Source: Marisa cornuarietis
Lineage: Eukaryota > Mollusca > Gastropoda > Architaenioglossa > Ampullariidae
Direction: 5' to 3'
Length of the DNA stretch: 64,000 nt
Assembly (NCBI GenBank): GCA_004794655.1
Contig: SMMW01000605.1
Span: 434,001 to 498,000 of the forward strand
The notes below the pieces were generated by a model that made no database searches, was not told the DNA's origin, and saw only the letters and a program-made list of their open reading frames with translations. The translations under genes and the position numbers were made by a program. Shown in pieces: positions 25,041-36,334 of the stretch (its first letter is position 1; each line of letters begins with the position of its first letter).

Positions 25041-26469
25041 TAAACTTCACTCGGGCCCACACGTAAGTTCCGCGGCTTGACAAACTAATTTTTCATCCTT
25101 TACAAAACAATTCCTCTTGTTCCCATCGGACCGAGGTGTAATCACATTTTACACTTTGTGCAACGAAAGCAACACTGCTCTGTGTTTAAACCTCTTGTAT
25201 TTTCCAGTTGAATGCAGACCTTCAGCTAAAATGTATTAAGGGGAACATTCAGAAAAAACTGTTTGTGAAGTATTAAAGAGAAACAAACCATCAAAATTGC
25301 AGAAAATACATTTTTTCGGTCTTCTTCTTACATGTTTTTTTTTCATGGACTCAACAGCTAGGATTACTTGCTTGTTTTCTCATTGTTTTTCCCCAACATC
25401 GTTTTCGATATCAATGTCACTCTCTGTTTGTATGTTCGCGAGCACAGCATTACTCAGCTGTACAATGCGCGTGTGTTTAGGGAGGGGCCTGAAGCACGAG
25501 AGTGGAGGAGGGGGGGAGTTGTTATACAAAAGATTGTAGGTTCGAGTCACACCTGGGTGTGCGACTGAAACTTCCTCCTCCCACGAAGCATCTGTGTTTT
25601 GAATTTAGCGGTGAAGGCTAATTTACTAGACAGAAATATTCGTATAACTTTAAGTTTATTGCCATGTAAAAACAGAAATGATTTACCCGAGATTAGAACT
25701 TCTGAGGCCGACACAGTTACAACCATAACAGCGAGGGACACAGTATGTATTGGAAATTACAGTCTGTTCAGTTTGCAAGGAAAATCCCCGGTATCTGGCC
25801 ATGAATTGTGCTGCCACCCTTCTGCCAAACTGTTTTATGAGTAGGATGGTGTAACTGGAGAATACCTTATCAGCTGCTTGCATAATAAACAAATGCTTGC
25901 TGTACAAAGTTCAAAGAGTTTGGCAAGATAAACAGACCGGCAACCAAGCACTTACATAGCGACTGATACTTTCTTTGGAAGAAATAATCAGCTAAGTGCA
26001 TGAGATCAAATTTAATTAACCTTTCAGTTTTTATACTACTAGCGGTGTTTGGGAAATTAAAGAGTTAGAGAGGGATTATGTTTACCATTTAACAGCACAC
26101 TTGTCTGTTTACTGGCTGGACTAAGTTTACTGATAACAGTCACCAAGAGTGTCCCCGGCGCCCGTTGGTCGTTGGTTACCAGGCTGTCAGAAGCGAGAGA
26201 AGAAAAGAAGTGTCTTGTGACAGATAAATGGTTTGGACATCAGGTTATACCCACCGGTAGCTCTTCTCGGTTTGTTTGACATGGACTTAAATATTGACAA
26301 GGCTTTTAGTTTATTTAAAGTGAGCTAGGGATGTGATTTCGGTCTTAGTCTGATCTAAAATAAACTGATTGTAGAAGTTTTATTCATATTTTTTGTGTCA
26401 TAATTACTCTCCAAAATTGTGCAATTGCCAGGCTTTTAGTGCGCACCCAGGCAGTGTTAAATGTTAGTA
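25041..26469. other. No gene seen; tRNA-like box B at 25537-25548
   Basis: Contains GGTTCGAGTCAC in 'gattgtaggttcgagtcaca', a good Pol III box B, but no matching box A or cloverleaf. Probably a decayed SINE head. Otherwise non-coding. Confidence 0.35.
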
Positions 26470-26640
26470 GGTCAGAGGTCAGTGAATTAGCAGCTTGGAA
26501 CAGACATGTTCATCTCAAGAGAGTGAGATAATGAAAGAGGATGAGGTAAAGTGCTTCTGCGTTCTGAGTTGGAGAAAAGAAATTTATCGTTCCTTAGAGA
26601 ATGGGAGGAACAAAAATGGCTGCGCAGCTATTCAGAGGGG
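26470..26640 (+). repeat. Dispersed repeat family Y, copy 1
   Basis: It aligns by eye with 29896-30072 over about 170 bp: shared 'gaggtcaRtgRattagca', 'acatgttc', 'gagataa/gaggtaac', 'tat/cgttccttagaga', 'tgggaRRaacaaaaa' and 'gcgcag'. The class is unknown. It ends some 500 bp before the TRPC start codon. Confidence 0.6.
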
Positions 26641-27148
26641 GTTTAATTTTTGTTAACAGGTACGAAGAAAATCAGGGGCTTTAGTTGAGATGTCTTTTCT
26701 CACACTGTTCTTTCACTAGATGTGGTAAGTCTTACATTCATTGTTGTATACAGATAGAAATGTGGAAGCATTGATTCTATATGAAAGCTTTCCATCCAAA
26801 ATTATATCAGTCACCTGACAGTTATGAATTATCTTTTTGAACTTTGGGTTCGAGGGCTGCGGCCATAGCCTTGTAGTAATGTTGCTTATAAAGTAGACTT
26901 CGACCAGAAGAAAAGTTAATGAGAAGAAACTTTGCTTGTGGACTGAAGAAATTTTTAAAAAATGAAATGAATTTTGAGACCGACCTGACAGTATTAAATG
27001 GTGCTTGAAATAAACTTGTAAGTTTTGATTGACCAGAGAAGATGATTAGACGGAAATCTAGCAAGAACTGAAGCTCTGGTGAGATTTGAATATATGGGGC
27101 TAATGTTGGACTGCCAAGTGACACCACTGGGGTCAAAGTCAGGCTAAC
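26641..27148 (+). other. Probable 5' flank / 5' UTR of the TRPC gene
   Basis: No coding signal. An in-frame stop at 27119-27121 closes the frame before the ATG. The transcription start cannot be placed; I see no convincing TATA box, and TRPC 5' UTR exons could lie farther upstream. Confidence 0.35.
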
Positions 27149-27203
27149 ATGGCAGACGAACATACAGAGGGGAAGTTTGTCAACCAGTTTGTCGACCGTT
27201 CAG
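27149..27203 (+). CDS. TRPC exon 1: candidate start exon (residues 1-18, phase 1 end)
   Basis: This 55-nt exon encodes MADEHTEGKFVNQFVDRS plus one base. The ATG context is AACATGG (A at -3, G at +4). An in-frame TGA lies 28 nt upstream at 27119-27121, and the donor CAG|GTAAGA is strong. The leftover G joins the TG that opens exon 2 to make a valine codon, so the phase fits exactly. No homology supports this stretch because TRPC N-termini are not conserved. The support is start context, upstream stop, donor and phase. Confidence 0.7.
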
Positions 27204-30200
27204 GTAAGACCAGCGTAACACCCATGATCGTATGCAACTATTGGATGAAATATGGTCAGGATAACACGAGAAGTTCACTGGTCAATCCATTCTCTGCCAC
27301 TCTCCATCGATCCCGCCATTTATTATCTTCTCACTCTCGGGTCGTTACTCTTGCCCTTAAAGACCTCTGCGCCTTGATGGATGGCTCCGCCATTTTGCAA
27401 AGAAACTGTACCACGTGATTTCGCTTGATTTTGATTGTCTACATTTAGAAAACTCGTTTACATAAATATATGCTATTTTAGAGTGTATTCATTTGGCAAT
27501 TCCCTCTTGACTACGATAACCTTAAATAATAATGAACTGTCTGCAGCATTGTCGAATGAAAATATAAATACATTTATTTACAATTGTATTTCATATATCT
27601 AAAATATATTTATAACATACATTCAAAATAGTTAACTATTTAAAGAAAAATATACATATTTGAAGGCTGCAAACTTGCGGGAAGAGGTGTCTTCGTTGCC
27701 ATGGAGACCAAAGATTGCCTAAAGCGTTGTTCATCTGCTTTGGCGCATCGCTGGAGAAAGGGACAACACTTGGGAGGATTTTGCGTTAAGAGGCTGAACT
27801 CTTGGGAATTTCTAAGCATTTTAGGGGAAAAAACAGATCACTCTCCTTGTCAGAAAATTTGACTTGCTAAATGGAGGCAGCTGCTGGCTACTGCGTTAGA
27901 CTATGGACATGGATGCTGCTGTTTCTAGGCTCGCCTGAGCCGATCATTTTTCAGACAATGTCTGAAGGCGACGAAGGAAGATGCTGAACTCCGATTCGTG
28001 CCTAGATACGGTGAGCAACTTACAGCTCCCTTCACCGACGATCATTAGACTACGGACCCTGCATTTTTTTTAACAAATAATGGATAGACTTTCATCTTGG
28101 TGACTGGAAAAATAAACAACATAATTTCTTCTAATAAAAGCTCATAAAACACAAAATATTGAATGTTGAAATTATTGAAACGTGTATAATTTACTAACAA
28201 ATGTAACTTCCTTTATGTTCGCCTAGTAACATAGTTTCAAAGTTAATAATATTATGAATCATAGGGTTAACTTGTAGAATGTTGAGGTGCTTCTTCACTG
28301 CGTGGTCCACGTTTGAGGAGTGACTGTATTGTGAACTACCGAGAACTACGAACGATGGAGGCGGGCTTTGCGCATGCCCTGTGGATTTCCCGACAAAAAC
28401 TACGTCTGTCATTTAAACTAATCGGGTTCCCTTGTGAACCTCCCGCTGGTAGACCTGACGACAGGGCGCGTGATGGCCAGTAAGAACCCGTTAGGTGTTG
28501 CTGCGCGCTGCGCGCAGGCTTTAATTACATGATGAGAGGTCACGTGGTTGAAATCGTCTCCCCGCTCCCACAACCCTGCACGCCATCCCCCCCTGCACAT
28601 AAATACAAAACAAGGTTAGAGAATGTTTAGATGTTATTGTCTTCTTCATCTTAGGGAACTTGCGCCACAGGCTGACAGCTAGCGTATTGGACAATGGATG
28701 TGTCTGGCTGTCTGCCTGATGGAGAGGAAAACAAGATAAAAAGTTACGTGCCTCATGCTACCATACCCGTTGATGTCTACGAACAAACAAATAAACAAGA
28801 GCGAACATTCATTGGTACACACACACACATGGCATGGCCGAATTTCAGGTTAAGCTCTCAATGATGTTTGATGTAATGTTTTGTCAGATCATGTTTATAT
28901 CGTGAGAGTGTCACGTGACGTTTTGTCCAGTCAGCCGTGTTTTGTTTTTACATGTCTTTAGTTCAGAATCTGAAAATTCTCCAAATCCCATAAATTCTGC
29001 GTAATTTCGTTATACCTGTATTCCTTGCAAAGTCTGAAATCCGGGACATTTTGAAGAAGCACACGACGAAATTTGTTTTTCGAACAAGGCGGACTTTCTG
29101 TGTCCTTGAATTTTAAGTTTCAGTTTGCATGATTTCGACAAACCAGATTTGTCACTCTTATTATTATAAAATAACCTACAAAAAAGCGCTGGGTATAAGT
29201 TGTGAAAAGGAGAAAGAAATAGTTTTCAATGCAAACACAAAATAATTCAATGAAAACCCCGACTTAAAAAAAACAGATTTTTACTCATTGTCCTCCTTAA
29301 ATTGAGTTTTCCTTTCACCTTCTAATCTGTTTTTCATTTTGTTTCTCTTTGTATCCCTTTATATCGTGCTATCGGTTCCTGCTTTATTCCTCTATGACTC
29401 AAAAATATTCCATGACATCCTTGTCCTTCAGTTCTTTACCGAACAGACGATCTCACTCTCTAACTAATTTTACTGTGGTTCGATTAAACGGGTTTAAACG
29501 ATATCCAGCTGTTTTCTAACCGGTCCATTTTTTTATTTATCGAAAGTACTCGCACCCACATTTCGAAGTCAAGTTTTGCCAACCCAAGACTTGTTTGTCA
29601 ACATGTTTGGCAAGATGTTAAGGACGCAGTTCACTCACATCCCACTCACATGCCGGCACGGGGCTCTTTTGAGAATTCTACAATTACATTCAAAGAGGAG
29701 AAACCCGAAACAAGGAAACCCATGATAACTGGCATTATCACCATCGACCCAGTGGGTTCATACACTCACAGCTTCTTAGTGCAGACGCGCTGACCTGTCT
29801 GTTCAAGCGAAACATCAGCTGTTTGGAACATTCGAGAATGCAACGAGTGATGCGTGAGTAGGAGCTCAGGCAGTAGTAACCATCGGAAGCTATGAAGACC
29901 GAGGTCAATGGATTAGCATCCTGTAATGGACATGTTCCTCCTAAGGGAGGTAACGAGAGAAGGTAACGAGACAGAGTGTTTCGGCATTCTAAACAGGAAA
30001 AAAGGAAAACAAAGTTATCATTCCTTAGAGATTGGGAAACATAAAAAGGCGCAGAAAGTAGAGATGGATTTAAGGGGTCGAGGGAGAAGAGGGACAAGGA
30101 ACAGAAAAAAGGGAAAAACCAGGAAGGCCGAATAGGAGAGATTTGGTTTCTATGGTGACAGTGCACGTGGGGCCTAGCACTGCAGTGGTCTTCTAAAACT

Positions 30201-33014
30201 TCTCATTTCTGTTGATGAGGGTTCAGTCGCAATCCTTTCCGGTTTAGTGAATTTGATAAGCAGAAATGCATTGATAGAGGCGACCTCTACAGAGACTCTC
30301 GCATGGCCCCAGGATCGGTGTTAATGTGTCTGTTGGCAAAAACATGAAAAAGCTGTTGATTCTGATAAGGGCCAACAATGAAATCATTCTGTACAAACAT
30401 TATGTTTTGTGATCAATACATCCAGATCCTCTTTCTCACTCTACGTAAGCAGGAATGTCTGTATGCCTATCATCAGTAATTCTATCTACTCAGAGGTTAT
30501 CTCCCATCCTCGGAAAACAGAACTCTAATCAGACAAAGACGAGGTTATAATATTAACAGATGACTGAGAGGTAAGTTGTGATCAAGTTCTCTGTAAGGCA
30601 ATCTGTAAAAGAGTGAGATATTTCAACATATTACAAGATGAAAACTCACGAAAACTCACTTTATGAGCCCATGACATCAGATTGCTGGACTAGCGGAAAT
30701 AATTGTCTTAATAATGTACTCCACAAATCACAAAGCTATGGCGAAAATGAAAACTTGAAAATTTGAGTATTTCTTGTGTAGATACGAATTTTCCCACCCA
30801 AACAAGGTGGTCCGGTGGCCCAAGGTCTAGCACGTCACCAATACAGTGAGGACTGGGTGCCCAGGGTTCAGATTTCGACTCAGGAACTTTGTTCTTTGTA
30901 TGAATGTGGCAAATGTTACAAATGGCAGCTGTTTTTCCATTATAAAACCTTAGTTGTTTAGTTGTTAAATTGACATAAGACACCACAACGGTGTGTGCAT
31001 TCGCAAAAATGTTCCGGACTTAGACTCTCCCCGGGCTTTGACCTTCCACCTCTAACGTGCTGCTCCTCCATTCTTTTGGTACCCGATTTACTAAAGGAAG
31101 GTAAATGGAGGGGCATCGAAAAGACTGGGTTTCGTCTTCCATACGCCCTACCCTTACACCGTGAACCCTCTACCCATACACCCAGAAATCTCTGTGGCAT
31201 TTATAACTTCATTGCATGAAAGGAAATGTAAGCATTGTGCTGACATCTGTGAGGACAGGCAGTGATGTTGTACAACCTGCTTTGTGTTAGAAAGAACTGC
31301 AAGGAGTCAAAAGTGTGATGTTGATAGTTGCAGTGTTTTTGTTTCAAATGAGAGAACATGTCTGTATCGAAGTTAATCGTTGTCTGGTATTATCTGTTGC
31401 AGTGCGGCACCATGACCACGGTGATCCATTGGCTCCCAGGGTGCCCCGCGAGAAACGAGGAGCCTCCCGTCTCAACCTTAGCAGTGACAAAAATAGATCG
31501 GTAAGTGACACGGGGCAGGGTGGGGAAGAGGGATGGAGCAGGAGAGGGGAGTGATTTGAAAAGGAGGAAGATGTTAAATGGAGAGACAGGGAAAGACAGG
31601 GAGGGAGAGACAGGGAGAGAAAGACAGGGAGAGACAGGGAGAGACGGGATGGCGTTTGCTGGGCTGCCAAACCAGACTGGCTGCTGCACGATGCTTTGTC
31701 TTACCACCGTTTCCTCCAAGAAAAAAAAACCCATGCTGCACAACCGTCTGCCGCACAGCGCTGCACGCAAGCGACATTTTATCATCAACAGAAACGTGAC
31801 TGAATCAACTGAAACAGGGAACACATTCTCTGAAGCCAAACAAAACTTGAACGAGATGAAACCACGGTCTGAAAACAAAAGTAAGGCTAACGGTAAAGAG
31901 AGAACTAAACGGCAAGCATCATTTTTCATTCGCTGAAAAGCACGAAGATAAAATCAGGCTTTACGGCCAAATCAACATTTCCATCGTTTACACTGACATT
32001 AAAGTCAACCTTTTTTTTTCAAGGGAACTGTTTTACACAGGCAGCAAGCTACGAGTACAAAGGAAAGGATTGATTGTCATATTTCGTTATTATGACTTCA
32101 TCTTGTATAAGCAAACAGGACAAGTATTAAAACGGTCTGTCCATATTGGGTGTACGTTTGGTTCCCCCCCTCCTATTCCGAGATCTTTTGTTGACACACG
32201 TAGCAGGTATTGAGGTTTGAGACAATGACAAATGTAAAAAATGCGCAAACACCTAACCACGCGCGCGTACACACACACACACACACACACACTCTCATAT
32301 ATATACATATATAGAGAGAGACACACACACAATATTTCTCTCTCCATCAACACACACACACACACACACGCATATATATATATATATAGAGAGAGAGAGA
32401 GCGAGACACACAATATTTCTCTCTCCATCAAAACACACACACACACACACGCATATATATATATATATAGAGAGAGAGAGAGCGAGACACACACAATATT
32501 TCTCTTTCCATCAAAACACACACACACACTCACGCGCGCGCGCATATATATATATATATAGAGAGAGAGAGCGAGACACACAATATTTCTCTCTTCATCA
32601 AAACACACACACACACGCAAAAACACAAACGCATGTTTGTACACACCCTTATCTTTGCACCTGAACCCACGAATGCACGCACAAACAGCATTACACATAC
32701 ACTCGTGCACACATACGCACATGATGTACAGGAGTAGAATAAGATCTTTGTTTCTCTCGTATACTTCGTAATAATCGATGTAAGTGGCGTGCATGGCGAA
32801 GAACGATGTAGAGAACAAAGAGACGACGTGTTGTTATCATTAGGCTAGCGGAAATGACGCCATATACCAGTCGATAAGGGAGACCACTAACAGGCTAATG
32901 CGATCAGTGATTATTGGCGTTGTTTCAGCGAATTTTTTTTCTCCACCCTGCCAGATTTATTTTGCCTAATTGAGGCTAATTCGCATGTTGGTGTTCACAT
33001 GTGCGTGTTTTTTT

Positions 33015-33057
<43 letters not shown>

Positions 33058-36000
33058 TGCAGGCTTGCTTTTTCAAGGCATTTATTGAAGCTCATTATAA
33101 CTCTTTACAGGTCAATCGATTATATGTAATTAAAAAGCCCGCTTACTTGAGAGACGTGAAAATAAAACCTCACTAGACTAGAAACAACATTACTTGACAT
33201 TACTAGACTAGAAACAACATTACTTGACATTACTAGACTAGAAACAACATTATTTGACATTACTAGACTAGAAACAACATTATTTGACCTCACTAGACTA
33301 AAACAACATTATTTGACCTCACTAGACTGGAAACAACATTATTTGACTTTAGAATACTACAAACAACATTACTTGACTTCACTAGACTAGAAACAACATT
33401 ATTTGACCTTACTAGACTAGAAACAACATTACTTGACCTTACTAGACAATAAAAAACATTATTTGACCTCACTAGACTAAAAGAACATTATTTGACCTCA
33501 TTAGACTCGAAACAACATTATTTGACAGTACTAGACTAGAAACAATATTATTTGACCAGAATACTACAAACAACATCACTTGACTTCACTAGACTAGAAA
33601 CAACATTATTTGACCTTACTAGACTAGAAACAACATTATTTGACATCACTAGACTGGAAACAACATTATTTGACATTACTAGACTGGAAACAACATTATT
33701 TGACATTACTAGACTAGAAACAACATTATTTGACAGTACTAGACTAGAAACAATATTATTTGACCAGAATACTACAAACAACATCACTTGACTTCACTAG
33801 ACTAGAAACAACATTATTTGACCTTACTAGACTAGAAACAACATTATTTGACATCACTAGACTGGAAACAACATTATTTGACATTACTAGACTGGAAACA
33901 ACATTATTTGACATTACTAGACTGGAAACAACATTATTTGACATCACTAGACTAGAAACAACATTATTTGACATTACTAGACTGGAAACAACATTATTTG
34001 ACATTACTAGACTGGAAACATCATTATTTGGCATTACTAGACTGGAAACAACATTTTTTGGCATTACTAGACTGGAAACATCATTATTTGACATTACTAG
34101 ACTGGAAACATCATTATTTGGCATCACTAGACTGGAAACAACATTATTTGACGTTACTGGACTGGAAACAACATTATTTGACAGTACTGGACTGGAAACA
34201 ACATTATTTGACATATCTAGACTAGAAACAATATTATTTGACATTACTAGACTACAAACATTATTATTTGACATTACTAGACTAGAATCATTCTTCATTG
34301 TAAAGGATATCCCTGACGTTTCGTTAGTAGAAAACATTAGTGCAAAGAAAAGCTGTTTGATAATAGCAGAAATTGAGCCGACATCTACAGCTATGTACTC
34401 ACTCTAAAATATTTACCTGGACTCGATTTCAAAGACGTCTACAATGTACACAATATCCAGCTGAAACTGTGAAAGAAACTAGTAAGGTAAGTTTATCCAA
34501 AAAGAAGAACTTCACCATTTTGTCTTTCGTTATGTGTACAGAATGGATGACCGATGTTGGCTACAGTTTTTCATTCACGCTCTTACCCAGCATCACAATT
34601 ATTCAACCAGAGCTTTTTGAGAACAAATATTAAAGAAACTCACGTCCTTATACAGAAATGCAGAAGGTTTCGTGTATGAAAAAAGTTTCAGTCAGAGATA
34701 AACACGTGGTTTTTACTTCAATGTAGCGGGACTACTCACTACTCACTCATCTTCTCGACTGTGCAGCTGTCATTGACACGTTAGTTTGTATCCAAAGCCT
34801 GGCCCAATGACTCACTGACACACTCATTGTCTTGTCAGTAGAGAAGCCGTGGTGACTGACACATCGGCCTGAAGTCCTCGTTGATTGACAGGTTGTCTCT
34901 ACATTTAATCCAGTGATAGACGCTCTGTCCTCACTACAGTTTTTTTTTTCAATGGCTAGAGCTGCAGAGATGATTTATGATTTTCTTACAGCTGCCGAAA
35001 TGTTTGACACTTTGTCTATTGACTTGCTGTCGAGGTGATTGACTTGTTGTCTTGATTCTGATTATATCTTGCTGTACACACAATGTTTCTACAGGTGTCC
35101 TCGCCGATTGTCCAGCTCTACACACTGTTCTCGCTGATTATACAGCTGTACACACAATGTTTCTACAGATGTCCTTTCTGATTATTTAGTTGTACACCCA
35201 TTGTTTCTACAGCTGTCCTCACTGGAGGAAGATTTTATCTACGCGGCAGAGTTTGGCGACATCCCCACAGTGCGCCGTGTGCTGGAAGAAAACGCCAACT
35301 TCTCCGTCGACTACAGCGACATCTTGGGACGTACGCCTCTCCGACTGGCTGTTGGCAACGAACACTTGGAGGTGAGAACCACTCACAGCGTGAATCTCTC
35401 AGGTTGATAACTCACCTCAGTTTTCTCAGTGGACGCGTTGATTGTGAAGCGCTTATCTTTACAATGAAGTCTTCGAGTAACAAACAAGTCACGGTTATGA
35501 GATAGTCTTTAATTTTATTTGTAAATTGGGTACATTCACTTTGTCTTCAGCAACATTCAGTTTGTCTTCAGCAACATTCACTTTGTCTTCAGCAACATTC
35601 ACTTTGTCTTCAGCAACATTCACTTTGTCTTCAGCATCGGTTAGTTTTATATATATATATATAATACCCTCTTACGTACACAAAACAATTCAAAAGCATT
35701 TCCAAGTACCATAAACATATTTGAATACAATAGCAATAAAAATAACAATAATAAACAATATATTACAGCTTTTCTTACTTCGAACAGTTTGTCTGCAACC
35801 GGAACTAATTAAGTTAAAATAGACCTTATGGTAGCTCCTTCGAAAGTACCAATGTCCGTAACTCGAATGTTCATTAACCGGAGACAAACATACTCTCACA
35901 GATTATTTCTCTTCTTCAGCCTCTTCCTTTGATATTGAACATGTGTACTGCCTTTAATAGGAATATTAATTTTTACATTTTAATTTGCTCTAATTTAGCA

Positions 36001-36078
36001 GTTTCCCTCATTAGTGACCGTGTCTATATAATCGATGACTTCTTGACTACTATTCTCCCAGCTAATGTTGATGTTCTA

Positions 36079-36130
<52 letters not shown>

Positions 36131-36294
36131 CTGTTGTTTACTTCAAACGATTGTACTTTCACGAATTCATTTTAAATGGCCTCTGGTCTACTTAATAAAT
36201 ATTCCCATTTGAATTTATGCTCTTTATCTCTTCATCTCTCGCACGGCATAAAAAAACAACCAACCAACCGTCTCTCTATCTTTCTGTCTCTTTT

Positions 36295-36334
<40 letters not shown>

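Larger units (their letters stand above)
27204..31402 (+). other. TRPC intron 1
   Basis: 4.2 kb, GT..AG. It contains dispersed repeat Y copy 2 (29896-30072), SINE family 2 copy A (30805-30895) and a GCGCGC-containing patch at 28500. No exon-like sequence recognised within it. Confidence 0.7.
31501..35212 (+). other. TRPC intron 2, dominated by tandem repeats
   Basis: 3.7 kb, GT..AG. From 5' to 3' it holds a 'gagacaggga' repeat (31578-31648), the compound CA/TA/GA array (32268-32602), (GT)n (33019-33055), the 30-bp minisatellite (33172-34288) and the duplicated acceptor array (35070-35212). Confidence 0.85.

Noticed and set aside
25493..25590. tRNA gene suggested by GGTTCGAGTCAC
   Set aside because: Good box B but no box A at the right distance and no cloverleaf pairing; more likely a SINE remnant.
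31315..31554. Start of the TRPC gene at ATG 31318
   Set aside because: The frame is open, but a good acceptor at 31402 and a phase-matched exon 1 at 27149 fit better; kept as an alternative in the exon 2 entry.
32090..32818. 242-codon minus-strand frame with hydrophobic IYIYI/CVCVC runs
   Set aside because: Spans the CA/TA/GA compound repeat; the apparent membrane segments are repeat translations.
33552..34407. Open frames of up to 215 codons on + and 193 codons on -, with repeated TRLETTLFDI-like units
   Set aside because: Produced by a 30-bp minisatellite whose period is divisible by 3, inside an intron; both strands are open at once, and there is no start or splice context.
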